This document shows positions 35,861 through 45,246 of a stretch of DNA of 64,000 nucleotides, one piece after another; positions within the stretch are counted from its first letter, which is position 1; each line of letters begins with the position of its first letter. Source of the stretch: Heliomicrobium undosum (GTDB taxonomy: Bacteria > Bacillota > Desulfitobacteriia > Heliobacteriales > Heliobacteriaceae). A program made the position numbers and the translations under genes. The stretch is from contig NZ_WXEY01000016.1 of assembly GCF_009877425.1 (NCBI RefSeq), forward strand, positions 1 through 64,000. Direction: 5' to 3'. The notes beneath the pieces were generated by a model, which saw only the letters and a list, made by a program, of their open reading frames with translations, did no database searches and had not been told where the DNA came from.

Positions 35861-37384
35861 TTATACCCCGGTGGCGAATTCACTGGGATGAAAGAATCGG
35901 CATCCGTCTTCCATAACGTCTCTGTCAACATCCTCAATTTCGCACCAACGTTGTAAGAGGCGTTCCATCAATGCCCGGTATTTTGAATGGTATTCCCCCT
36001 TGTCAGGAAATTGAAATCCATGGGCGTAAAAGCTATGGTTGCGCACGTTCGTCTGACCAGAGAACTTTTGCAGGCGCTCGACGGGCCATGGATCATTTAT
36101 GATTTGAAGCAGTGCGTAACCGTGACTCAACGCCACGTTGCGCGGCAGTTCGTGCGGGACGACAAGGTTGCTTTGACGCAACAGTTTTTGCATATTCTCT
36201 AAAATATCAGTGGGTTCTCCCAGCTTTTGATAGTCAGGGTTCGATGTGTCAAATCCATGCAGCGCCAGCCGTCGCTGGCTTAGTATCTCTGTCATCCGAT
36301 AGAGGAGCAAGGCCGCCACGTCCAGTCGCTCTTGATTCTCAAGCCGGCACACAGTCCCCCACAGACTAAACACAAGCGCTGAAACAAGAGGCAGATTCTG
36401 AAGAATGTCTAAGGTGCCACCCTTGCTCTGACGGTCCATAACAGCAAGTTCCCTCAGTAAGGTCAACTGTCGTTCTAACTTTTCCCGGTATGCCCACAGT
36501 CCGTATGCACCTTCACAGCGCTGGTAATTGGTGACACATCGCAGTACCACTTCCATCGCGCTCAGGGCTTCGTTAAAGCGAAAAAGCTCCCATGCACCGT
36601 ACGCTGCCGCCAAATGCCCCCAAATGCGCAGCCTTCTCGGATCCTCTACCGCATTTTCCATATCTAGAAGAACCGAACCAGCAGCAGCGTAATTCCCTTT
36701 CTCCCAGAGCCGCAATGCCGCCCGAATCTCTAAATCTTGATTGACAGAGAGCGGATTTTGAACGCGTAGCAAACGCTCCGTCCCGGCCACTGGCTTGCGA
36801 ACCTGCCAATCCAACTGACTGCTCACGTAAAAAATGTCGGGATTGCTTAGTACCGCACCGAGCGTCGCGCCAGCGGACATCACTTTTGTTCCCCCGGTTA
36901 TATCCACTGCAACTCGATGACCAGGCCGAACGTAATAGCGGACTTTTTCGTAAACCCCCGTCATGTCTTCTTTTTCAACCACTACGATATCATACCGCAC
37001 CAGTGACAGCCCTGTATAAGTTTGTATATCCTCCAGCAAGGCTTTGCTCTCAGGTGTGCAGATAAAGACCGTATGGGTCGGTTTTAACGTCAGAAGGGTC
37101 AGCACAATTGGTTCTAACGAAGTGCCAACAGTGGAAATCAATAGGTCATACTGGCATTCCGTTTTTTCGCGTAAATAAAAGAGGCGAGCCACGTGGGGAA
37201 AGAGATGCTGGCGGTATTTTTGCTCACGTTCCTCAGGTGTGATGACTTCGTTACGCCAAGCGCTCCACAGATCAGCTACTTTCTTCTCCAATTCACTGAT
37301 CTCGAATGCGATGTCTTCGTTTTGTAATGGCAATGCTATTGTATCAATGAGCCTTCCGTTCTCTTTGGGCCTTTCGTGGTACAA
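35861..37384 (-). CDS. CARF-HEPN protein of the TIGR02710/Csm6-like family
   Basis: 507 aa. The Rossmann-like CARF region reads LLISTVGTSLEPIVLTLLTL, TVFICTPESK, VAVDITGGTKVMSAGATLG; TGGTK is the standard CARF loop. A long helical middle follows and the C-terminal part contains NVRNHSFYAHGF, an RN-x4-H HEPN RNase motif. It is a second cOA-activated RNase candidate in the same operon. The TTG at 37384 with AGGGAGG eight bases upstream is preferred to the TTG at 37405, which precedes that site. Confidence 0.83.
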   Translation of the reverse strand: MYHERPKENGRLIDTIALPLQNEDIAFEISELEKKVADLWSAWRNEVITPEEREQKYRQHLFPHVARLFYLREKTECQYDLLISTVGTSLEPIVLTLLTLKPTHTVFICTPESKALLEDIQTYTGLSLVRYDIVVVEKEDMTGVYEKVRYYVRPGHRVAVDITGGTKVMSAGATLGAVLSNPDIFYVSSQLDWQVRKPVAGTERLLRVQNPLSVNQDLEIRAALRLWEKGNYAAAGSVLLDMENAVEDPRRLRIWGHLAAAYGAWELFRFNEALSAMEVVLRCVTNYQRCEGAYGLWAYREKLERQLTLLRELAVMDRQSKGGTLDILQNLPLVSALVFSLWGTVCRLENQERLDVAALLLYRMTEILSQRRLALHGFDTSNPDYQKLGEPTDILENMQKLLRQSNLVVPHELPRNVALSHGYALLQIINDPWPVERLQKFSGQTNVRNHSFYAHGFQFPDKGEYHSKYRALMERLLQRWCEIEDVDRDVMEDGCRFFHPSEFATGV

Positions 37385-37766
37385 TTTCCTTTCCTCCCTA
37401 AACAATATTTTATTCAGAGAAAAACGTCGACCAATGTCGAAATAGCCGTAAAAAACTATAGACCGCCTGAGTGACGGTTTATTCTTGCAGTCAAGTCACG
37501 TCATTATGTCGTATACTTCCATCTTTAGACATTCCCATTATCTTTTCTCTATTATTTTCCTTTTTCCTTCCCTGGGGCGAATAGATTTTTCTTTCTGTAA
37601 TGCAAATGATATCCATCACTCGGAAAGACTGGCGTTACTTTAAGGGATATCTTTCTTTGTCTATAGCAGAGCTGTAACCGGAAGGATACCTTAAAGAAGT
37701 TTAAGCTTCTAACGGGGAAACATGAATTCTGTTACAAGACTACCTGACCGACGATGCCTCTGGGTT
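37385..37766. other. Promoter region of the type III operon
   Basis: No gene. AT-rich sequence before the first gene of the leftward operon; it also borders the trailer end of array A2. No firm -35/-10 pair was assigned. Confidence 0.5.
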
Positions 37767-38023
37767 GTTTCAATTCCCTTCGGGAATTAACCTTTTCCTG
37801 TTAAGAAGCGGAGGATGAGTTCAAAGACGAAGAGGATGAAGAGTTTCAATTCCCTACGGGAATTATCGTCTTGTGAGACAGCTGCCTCGGCCCCAACGGT
37901 GAATGTCGCCCCAAGATGTTTCAATTCCCTACGGAAATCGTCTTCTGAGACGCCATCCTGGAAAGCCTACGCAACGAAGTCAAAATGTCTCAATTCCCCG
38001 CGGGAATTATCGTCTTCTGAGAC
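37767..38023 (-). CRISPR. CRISPR array A2 (4 repeats, mixed families)
   Basis: Repeats at 37767, 37843, 37918 and 37987. The first ends in the family-A form CCTTTTCCTGTTA; the others end in TCGTCTTCTGAGAC-type sequence (family B), with mutations in each (GTGAGAC; a 3-nt deletion; CCGCGGG). No leader follows; a hairpin and then array A3 come next. It looks like the decayed trailer end of an older array. Confidence 0.85.
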
Positions 38024-38157
38024 ATCCCGGGAGAGAACGACAAGCTCCTTTACATTTTCCTACCTCCCTATAGAAGCACAACGGGCACAGGCCGGCCAAT
38101 CGCCCAATTCCTGAATGGTTGGGGCATTCAACTTCTGCACCAAAAACGGCCATTTAT

Positions 38158-38187
38158 AAACCCTCGTCTGATTATGGACGAGGGTTT
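38158..38187. terminator. Isolated hairpin between arrays A2 and A3
   Basis: Perfect 11-bp stem AAACCCTCGTC / GACGAGGGTTT with an 8-nt loop. T-rich flanks are weak, so it may be a terminator or another structured element. Confidence 0.5.
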
Positions 38188-38253
38188 GGACTCTTTAGGA
38201 AGATGTTACCCTTTCTTCCAACCATAGAAACCGAACTAATGTTCTTGCAAAAA

Positions 38254-38807
38254 CCTTTCGTTCCCTACGGGAATTAACCTTTCCTGTTACTAGAAAAAGA
38301 GCTGGTCGGTTGCTCAATCCCGGCTACGTTTCAATTCCCTACGGGAATTACCGTCTCTGTTACAGATGCAATGAAAACAATTGAAGTTCTAGGATATATA
38401 TTTCAATTCCCTACGGGAATTACCGTCTCCTGTTACGGAAGGCAATCTGATCGCCGATCATTACACTAACGAATTTCAATTCCCTACGGGAATTACCGTT
38501 TCCTGTTACGCCGAGTACAAGCTATCCCTGACATCGACAGACATATTTCAATTCCCTACGGGAATTACCGTCTCCTGTTACTGGGAGACAGAAACGAGGT
38601 GGATAAGCCGATCATCATATTTAAATTCCCTACGGGAATTAAGGTTTCCTGTTACCAAAGATCTGGACTTCATGTGGCCATCCAATCAGTTGACGATATT
38701 TCAATTCCCTACGGGAATTATCGTCTCCTATTACACTGTACATCCCCGACAAGTCCCGTGTTGGCTATGAGTTTTAATTCCCTACGGGAATTATCGTATC
38801 CTGTTAC
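38254..38807 (-). CRISPR. CRISPR array A3 (8 repeats, family A)
   Basis: Repeats start at 38254, 38328, 38400, 38473, 38545, 38619, 38698 and 38771. Most end CCGTCTCCTGTTAC. Both ends vary: the leftmost has lost CAA, and the leader-end repeat begins GTTTTAATTCC. The leader lies at the right, next to cas2 of module I. Confidence 0.97.
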
Positions 38808-39047
38808 CTCGCCCCCTTCCAGCAGTTATGCTACAAGCCTTGCAGACACCTTTTGCGAGTGACTCCAAAAATACCTCCAATTTTAGACACCCTTTCCCTC
38901 TCCAAACCACTCTAATCCCTGATCTGATCGAATCGAGTGACCCCGGCTTTTCTGTCACTCGCGCGGTAAAATCCAAAAAACCATCCCACTGATCAACACG
39001 ACATCACTACAAAACTACCACGCCAACCCCTTCCAGTCCATCCCCAA
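38808..39047 (-). promoter_or_regulatory. Leader A of array A3 (diverged)
   Basis: Related to the other family-A leaders (CACCTTTTGCGAGTGACTCC, GATCGAATCGAGTGACCCC) but with more substitutions, and the distal arm reads TCACTCGCG. It lies between the last repeat and the cas2 stop codon. Confidence 0.75.
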
Positions 39048-39326
39048 TTACAACACAATATCCCCGATCCCGAGCAGTTCCAACTTCCGCCCCAACCGCT
39101 CCACATCGTTCTCACAGGCGAGGCACTGGCGATAAAAGATCACGCTGTCTTCATCGCGGTGGATGCGCCGGAGCAGTTTGTGCCGCAGTTCCACGTAATC
39201 CTCCATCGTCAGCATCACCTCGAACACGCTCTCCTGCACATGGGTCCCGTAGTCTTTTAGTGTTTTGAACACCTTCATGCGCCGCTTGTCATCGGCGATG
39301 TCATAGGTCACGACATAATGCTCCAC
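39048..39326 (-). CDS. cas2: Cas2 (module I)
   Basis: 92 aa Cas2 integrase subunit with the ferredoxin-like pattern: N-terminal VTYDIADDKRRMKVFKTLKD with the conserved Asp, ESVFEVMLTMEDYVELR, and VIFYRQCLACENDVERLG. It partners Cas1 to insert new spacers. The GTG start follows GGTGGAG. Compared with the other copies it has a few private changes (MLTMEDYVEL, ACLACEN). Confidence 0.93.
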   Translation of the reverse strand: MEHYVVTYDIADDKRRMKVFKTLKDYGTHVQESVFEVMLTMEDYVELRHKLLRRIHRDEDSVIFYRQCLACENDVERLGRKLELLGIGDIVL

Positions 39327-39347
39327 CTGAGATCACTCCACCTGAAA

Positions 39348-40973
39348 TCACCTGGCCCGAAAGGCTTCATACTGCGGCCATTCCCCTTGCATCACCTTCC
39401 CCAGATAGCGCGCCTGGATCTCCATGAGCCGCAGGTAGTTGGCACGATACCCAAAACGGGATGGACCGCCTCCTCGCGGATGCGCGTCTGGTAGGCGCCA
39501 AAAAAGCGTTTGCGGCCCCCGTCCTTCAATTGAATGCCGTCAAACACCGGTTCGAAATCGCTCTCTTTGATGATGCCCCGATTGACGACATTCAGCACAA
39601 CCGAGTCCGCGACGATGGCCCGAAACTCCTCCATCAGGTCCAAGGCCAGGGCGGGACGGCCGTTGCGTTCACAATGGTACAGGCCCAGATAGGGATCCAA
39701 ACCTGCCCGGATGATCACGTTGATGCAGTCTTTGGTCAGCAGCGAATAGGCGTAGCTCAACAGGGCGTTGACGGGATCGCGGGGCGGCCGGCGGTTGCGC
39801 GATGAGAAATCAAAGCCCTCCCCTTGCCGCAACAGCTTGGCAAAGCCGGAGAAATACAAGCGCCCAGCCAGTCCCTCCAGGCCGCGCAGGCTCTCCTTTT
39901 CTTCCGCCTCTTTGGCGGCGGCGGCCAGCCCTTCCAACCGCTCCACCACCGATTGGATTAGGTCAATTTTTCTCTCCCGGTTTCCTCGCTGCAAAAAAGT
40001 CCGCTGGTTGAGGATTTTTCCGCGCACGATCTCCCGCGCCACCGCCAGCGACTGGCTTTCCAATTCAACAAAGCGAAACTGGGCGCGACGTAAGGGCACG
40101 TTTTTGTTCCAATTCGGCTGCAACCAACTGCGCACCCGGCCATGCTCCATCAGGTAAAGCGGAATCCCCAGATCGCTCAGCGCCGACAGCGCCGCGCTGG
40201 AAAGCGACGCCGCCTGCCCGATCACCACTTGATCGACGGCCGAAAGGGGCACATCCTTGATCATCTGGCCGTCGGCCTCGATAATCAGCCGCCCCTGCCG
40301 CTTTCGCAAGGCGGCTCCCGGTATATCCAGATAGAGCGTCCGGCCCAGATTGCTGCCCGGCGTCGGCCGCCGGGGCGCCGCTTGCGCGCCGGTCAAAAAG
40401 GCGCTCTCCTCCGGCATGCAGCGCTCGGCCAGGGCGCAACCCTTGCATTTGGCTTCCGGCACCGAGGACAAGGGTGGCGGCTCTCCCGCCTCGCGGATCG
40501 CCCGAGCCGCCGCCAAAGCCTGCAGGGCCGTCTCCCGCAGCGACTCATCGAAAAGCACCTGTCGCCGTTCGGCCGATGCCACGTAATAGACATACCCGTA
40601 GCCTACTTCCTGACCGGTGGCTTCCTCCAACAGCAGCCCTTGCAGGCACACCTGCACGTCATCGTTGAGGCGGTGGTCGGCGCTCCCTTTTTAAACTCGA
40701 CGGGATACATCTCCCCATCGGTCCTTCTAGCACATCCAGGACGCCGCGCAGCCCCAACGATTCGGAAGACAAAAAGACCTGCCGCGTCTGCACCCGCCCG
40801 TCGACGCTGCGGGTCCGGCGCTCGTTGCGGCGCTCATCCTGAAAGCGGCCTTCGAGCATGTGATGGTTAGTCTCCTCCGCCCCTTCCACCGCGCGGTAGT
40901 AAAAGTTTCGCGGACAAAACAACACTTCCGCCACGGCGGAAACGGGGAGGTATTCGCGATTATCGGTATCCAA
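39348..40973 (-). pseudogene. cas4/cas1 fusion gene with frameshifts (module I)
   Basis: Clearly homologous over its whole length to the intact 542-codon fusion at 55090-56718. The Cas4 part starts MDTDNREYLPVSAVAEVLFC with the first cysteine. Single-base deletions in a T-run near 40690 and near 40725 shift the frame within the Cas4 nuclease region, and a lost G near 39452 shifts the last ~35 codons of Cas1. The Cas1 active-site segments (GLEGLAGRLYF; YLGLYHCERNGRPALALDLM) survive in a 421-codon open frame. Unless these are sequencing errors, no full protein is made. Confidence 0.88.
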
Positions 40974-41161
40974 TGGAAATGGCCTCTTTCATTTATACTC
41001 AGTGAAATATGTAGATGTAAAAATCCCTGTTATCAGTTTGCCATTTCCCTTGGTTTGGAATACATCGACTCGCCGGGTTGACACCCGGAGCAAAACCCTT
41101 GGATGATTCTTTTTTACGACCGATGAATGTTGACATCATCAGGGCCTCTTTTCACAGGCCG

Positions 41162-41189
41162 CACATTCCCAAGGGGAATTGAATCATCG
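41162..41189 (+). repeat. Solitary inverted CRISPR-repeat-like hairpin (module I)
   Basis: ATTCCC-AAG-GGGAATTGAATC lies 23 nt past the cas6 stop, in the 238-nt gap before the cas4/cas1 gene. It matches the hairpin and handle of the repeat but on the opposite strand to the arrays. The same element is found at 50327, 56911 and 59401. Confidence 0.7.
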
Positions 41190-41211
41190 TTATCAGCGGG
41201 AGAAACAGGCT

Positions 41212-42078
41212 TTACCGGGAGGCACTCACCGGCCGATCAGTCCGTCTTGCACGTTCGTGATTGGCCACGACAATCCGCGTCTCCCCCATGCCCATGGTAC
41301 TCTTATAGCCAACGCCGCTGTATTCGGCAAAGCGCGCCAGCGCATTGAAGAGGATGGGACTGACTGGATTCGTCGTGGCGAACTCAAAGACCACATCGCC
41401 GACAAAACCAATGATCTTGTAACGGTCAAACTGGTAGAGTTCCGTGCGGATATTGTGCTTGCGGATGCGGATCGCCGCGAATTCATCCGCCAAGGTTTCC
41501 GGAAAGGGCACTGGGCTGTATTGGTTCCAGCGGCGAAGGAGGCTGCCGAAAACCAGTTCCGGAATGGGCAATACCATCTGGGTACCCCGCTGTCGAAAAC
41601 TGGTCGGCGTAAGAAAGCGAAAATGAATCGGGTTCCGACACTCCGATTCCGTGTACAACTCCTCATAGGTTTTTTTCATCACCCGGATGTTGCGGATGAC
41701 AAGGGGTGCGTTTCCAATCCGGACCGCCTTCCCCTCCCATTCAGCCGCCGCCCGGTCGATTGCCTCGCTCAATCGCTGATCCAGCGAGCCGATGGTGAAC
41801 CGCCATCGGCAGCCTTCGTTTTGTCCAGTTCCCTCTTTTGGGGAGGACGACGGATTATCGGGAGGAGTAAACATGGGCGTCCGCTGTGCCAGGCTTCGCA
41901 GCGTAGAGATGGCAAACGGTTTTCCCTCTTGATCGTGGATCGCCGTTGCTAAGTCAGGGTCGGCGCTTTTGAGCAGATCAAAAAACATGCCGTGAAGTTT
42001 TTCTCCGCCTTCTTCCTGGAACGTTGTTTGTGTTGTCTGTTGCGGCGCTTCCAGTTCAAAAATCGCGTTGAGAAGCAA
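41212..42078 (-). CDS. cas6: Cas6 endoribonuclease (module I)
   Basis: 288 aa Cas6, which cuts precursor crRNA within each repeat. The C-terminal glycine-rich loop AEYSGVGYKSTMGMGETR is diagnostic. The N-terminal RAMP half carries KLHGMFFDLLKS, whose His is a candidate catalytic residue. The TTG at 42078 (eight bases after GGAG) is preferred, because the ATG at 42087 directly abuts that site and in two other copies the equivalent ATG is out of frame. Nothing looks damaged. Confidence 0.92.
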   Translation of the reverse strand: MLLNAIFELEAPQQTTQTTFQEEGGEKLHGMFFDLLKSADPDLATAIHDQEGKPFAISTLRSLAQRTPMFTPPDNPSSSPKEGTGQNEGCRWRFTIGSLDQRLSEAIDRAAAEWEGKAVRIGNAPLVIRNIRVMKKTYEELYTESECRNPIHFRFLTPTSFRQRGTQMVLPIPELVFGSLLRRWNQYSPVPFPETLADEFAAIRIRKHNIRTELYQFDRYKIIGFVGDVVFEFATTNPVSPILFNALARFAEYSGVGYKSTMGMGETRIVVANHERARRTDRPVSASR

Positions 42079-42158
42079 ATTTGTCATCTCCTTTCTTATC
42101 AAACCGTTCGGTGGTTTTGCTGCACGGTTTCTGTCAATTGTCTATGACGGTTCGGAGA

Positions 42159-42350
42159 TTAGATCTTACTCGGTTTGAGCATCCCCTTTATATCATCTTC
42201 CTGGCTCCGTTCCAAGCGTTCAAATCGACGACTCATTTCTTGCTTGAGTGAATTTATTTCACCGCGTATTTCGCTTTCAAGACGATGCTGCCCATCTTTT
42301 AAATCCCGTAGTTTCTGAAGCACGAGGTTTTGAAACTCGTTGTCGTTCAC
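42159..42350 (-). pseudogene. Small coiled-coil protein, C-terminally truncated (copy 2 of 3)
   Basis: 63 codons, begins MNDNEFQNLVLQKLRDLKDG and is nearly identical to the 94-aa protein at 60215-60499 up to DDIKGMLK, then runs into PSKI and stops. The missing part is the IIGEHEVK tail. It lies between cas6 and array A4. Confidence 0.75.
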
Positions 42351-42522
42351 GTAAAGACCCCCCCTTAAGGCATTTAAACTGTTCGGCTGTTTCTAGTATA
42401 TGATGTTTAGTTAACTCGAACTTACCCTTACACTGAGCCTGTTAAACATAGCATGTACCCGCAGGAATTATTGTTTCCTGTCTCCGTTATGCACACCTGA
42501 CGGCTCCCGTCCATCCTTATTC

Positions 42523-43155
42523 ATTTCGATTCCCTGGGGGAATTATTGTCTTCTGAGACCCGACCTGGCCAAATCAAGGAACTGATCCCTGCATTTTAAT
42601 TCCCTGCGGGAATTATCGTCTTCTGAGACGAGACAGACGCCCACTTGACCAGGATGAATCAGGCGGTATTTCAATTCCCTACGGGAATTATCATCTTCTG
42701 AGACCTTGGAAAAGACCTACGGCATCACTGGCGAGAAAAAAATCGTATTTCAATTCCCTACGGGAATTATCGTCTTCTGAGACGCAAAGGTCTTCGACTT
42801 CAAGGATTACGATCTCAAATTTCAATTCCCTACGGGAATTATCGTCTTCTGAGACCTGCAACGGGAGTATCCGCAATAGCGTACCTACGTCAGATTTCAA
42901 TTCCCTACGGGAATTATCGGTCTTCTGAGACGCCCTACAACATCTTCCAAGCCGTTCGCGTCATCTAATTTCAATTCCCTACGGGAATTATCGTCTTCTT
43001 AGACAAGACCCATAGAACTCCGTGCATTTTCAAAGGTTGATCTATTTCAATTCCCTACGGAAATTATCGTCTTCTGAGACGACGTAGACCTGGTTCAGTA
43101 CTGTGACGTTGGAGGCCAATTTCAATTCCCTACGGGAATTATCGTCTTCTGAGAC
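42523..43155 (-). CRISPR. CRISPR array A4 (9 repeats, family B)
   Basis: Repeats at 42523, 42593, 42668, 42747, 42819, 42894, 42968, 43044 and 43119, ending TCGTCTTCTGAGAC; a decayed unit lies near 42450. The repeat at 42894 has a one-base insertion. A further 35-nt spacer follows, and the next repeat is cut after ATTTCAA (43191-43197) by an inserted IS110 element, so the array lost its own leader. Confidence 0.97.
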
Positions 43156-43197
43156 AAAGTAGGCGCCTATGTTCATCACGAAATGATTTCATTTCAA

Positions 43198-43501
43198 ACC
43201 CATATGAGCCCCCGCACACACCCATCCATGAAAATAAATCTCGATATCGGTACTGCTTCTAATTCAAGCAGTATTATGTCTTTTTTGTCGAATATCTCCT
43301 TCAACCGCAGCGTTGTAGGACGAGTGGATTGTGCACCTTGAGTGCGTGTTTCAAACTGCACCACAACCCCTGTTTTGGACAACCCCTTTGTGCCTCGGAA
43401 CCTGTTTTCGATGAGCACGTAAGCCAATTTACCCCGCATTATAGCGGTATTTTAGGGTGTTGTAGCACTGCGGTTACTTTCTTTGAAGGGAGAACTCCCC
43501 G
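43198..43501 (+). ncRNA. Candidate bridge-RNA region of the IS110 element
   Basis: IS110-group elements encode a bridge RNA in the non-coding end upstream of the transposase. Here a perfect hairpin ACTGCTT-CTAATTC-AAGCAGT lies at 43252-43272, and TTTCAAA, matching the start of the CRISPR repeat, lies at 43349-43355. I cannot fold it by eye; treat the assignment as a hypothesis. Confidence 0.35.
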
Positions 43502-44749
43502 ATGATCCCTGCTGTTTATCCAGTTATGTGCGGCTTGGATATTCATCGTGCCGCCATCTCCGCCTCCCTGGTGATCGCTCGTGATCAGGAGGAACCTACT
43601 GTCATTTCCCGTGACTTTTCGGCCCTAACACCCGGTCTGTTTCAACTCCGCGATTGGCTGCTTGAACATCATTGCCCCGTAGTAGCCATGGAAAGTACCA
43701 GCATCTACTGGAAGGCTCCTTATTCTATTTTTTCTGAAGCTGACATCATCCCGTTTGTGCTCAATCCCTTCCACGTAAAAGCGCTTCCTGGCAAAAAATC
43801 GGATCAAACGGATGCGCAACGAATTGCCCACTTGGCGATGCACCAGTTGGTTCTCCCCAGCTATGTCCCTCCGGCGGTTATTCAAGACTTGCGCTCATTA
43901 ACGCGCACCCGTTGGGGGCTCGTGAATGATTTACGCAAAGTCAAGAATACCATCACCCGGATTCTTGACGAGTGTAATATCAAATTCAGCACCGTCGCCT
44001 CCGATCTATTCGGGGCTTCCGGTCGGGCCATCCTGGATCTGATTGTTTACAATTCACAGTTCGATCCGCTGTTGCTGGCCCAGTGCGCCAAGGGAAAGCT
44101 ACGGAAAAAGCTCGATCAACTCGTCGCTGCTTTAACCGGTTATGTGTCTGATACCAAGCGCTACATACTGGATCTTCATCTTCAATCTTTAACGCGCATT
44201 GAGCAGGCTCTCAAAAATCTCGAAGAGACGATGAATTTTTACATTCGAACCCATGGTCTCCAATCCTGGCTCGACATTCTTTGTTCCATCCCCGGCGTCA
44301 AACGGTTGAGCGCCATCACGATCTTAGCCGAGATCGGCGTTGATTTAAGCGCTTTTCCCACTGCTTCCCACTTTGCTTCCTGGGCCGGTCTTTGTCCTGG
44401 AAACAACGTCAGTGCAGGCAAGTCCAAATCGGCTGCTATCCGAAAGGCAAACAAATACCTCAAAACTGCTCTCGTTCAGGTTAGTTGGGCTTCTGTCCGC
44501 AAGAAAAAGTCTCCCATGGCTCATCGTTTTCTACACTTGCGGCGACGGCGTGGCACGAACCGGGCATTGATTGCCACCGCTCACAAAATCCTGCGCATTA
44601 TTTATTCCCTCTTCACTCGCAAAGAGTGGTTTAACCCTGATAAACTTCTGGGCTCTTCACAAACACTGGATTCAATTAGTCCTACGATTGCTTCTGAAAC
44701 AATTCCTGATTCCAGTGAACTTTCTCCGTCGTTGGTTGCTTTTGATTGA
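43502..44749 (+). CDS. IS110-family DEDD transposase
   Basis: 415 aa. The N-terminal RuvC-like domain has the DEDD residues in place: CGLDIH (Asp13), AMEST (Glu64), KKSDQTDAQRIAHL (Asp101, Asp104). The C-terminal transposase_20 domain reads IPGVKRLSAITILAEIGVDL and ASWAGLCPGNNVSAGKSKSA, with the candidate catalytic serine in NNVSAGKS. GAAGGGAG precedes the ATG. The catalytic domains look intact, so the element may be active. Confidence 0.93.
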   Translation: MIPAVYPVMCGLDIHRAAISASLVIARDQEEPTVISRDFSALTPGLFQLRDWLLEHHCPVVAMESTSIYWKAPYSIFSEADIIPFVLNPFHVKALPGKKSDQTDAQRIAHLAMHQLVLPSYVPPAVIQDLRSLTRTRWGLVNDLRKVKNTITRILDECNIKFSTVASDLFGASGRAILDLIVYNSQFDPLLLAQCAKGKLRKKLDQLVAALTGYVSDTKRYILDLHLQSLTRIEQALKNLEETMNFYIRTHGLQSWLDILCSIPGVKRLSAITILAEIGVDLSAFPTASHFASWAGLCPGNNVSAGKSKSAAIRKANKYLKTALVQVSWASVRKKKSPMAHRFLHLRRRRGTNRALIATAHKILRIIYSLFTRKEWFNPDKLLGSSQTLDSISPTIASETIPDSSELSPSLVAFD

Positions 44750-45062
44750 AGACGGAGATGAAGTCTTCTCAGAGCATTCAGAAATTCTCTCACCAACCTC
44801 TGATTCTACCGATCAAATATCTTTAAGCACCGTTCCTACGACGACTCCCTACGCGATTTCCAAAGTCTCTGAAGCAACCATTTCATCAGATCTAGAAGAT
44901 AAATCGAAGGTAAAAACCAAACGCCGCTCCCCAAAGACTTCATCCGAGGAGAAACCCCAATCGGATATTGTTGGTCAAAAAGAAGAGCGTCCTCTTTGCG
45001 ACGCAGAAGCACCACCTTCTCGCCGCCGAGGACGCCCACCCAAACAACGAACCAAAACGTAA
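44741..45062 (+). pseudogene. Out-of-frame continuation of the transposase tail
   Basis: After the transposase stop, another frame continues with the same Ser/Thr/Asp/Glu-rich character (LIEDGDEVFSEHSEILSPTS) and ends in a basic tail with an AT-hook-like core (RRRGRPPKQRTKT). A +1 slip at the TTTTGATTG near 44741 would join the two frames. It may be a frameshifted C-terminal extension or a programmed-frameshift product. Confidence 0.4.
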
Positions 45063-45246
45063 TCCCGCACTCCGCCATCGCCTGGTTTCCAAGGTGGCCG
45101 CAAGTCACACGTTGTGGCCGCCTTAGTTAAGTGCGCACATTTTTGGTCCGTCACTTAATTTTTTCGTCCTCGATTGTTGTTTTCCTACTTCATAGTAAGA
45201 GATTTTTGTTGGTGATACATTGTGGCATGGATTTTTATTTTCAAGC

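Larger units (their letters stand above)
43198..45246 (+). mobile_element. IS110-family insertion sequence inside a CRISPR repeat
   Basis: The left flank ends ATTTCAA (start of a repeat, 43191-43197) and the right flank resumes CAATTCCCTACGGG (45247 onward), so about 2.05 kb interrupts one repeat, with CAA present on both sides. The element carries a DEDD transposase, has no obvious terminal inverted repeats, as is normal for IS110, and has a 304-nt non-coding left end. Exact ends are uncertain by a few bases. Confidence 0.82.

Noticed and set aside
43194-43439. 81-codon minus-strand frame in the left end of the IS110 element
   Set aside because: No ribosome site or recognisable domain; this end is expected to be non-coding and may encode a bridge RNA.
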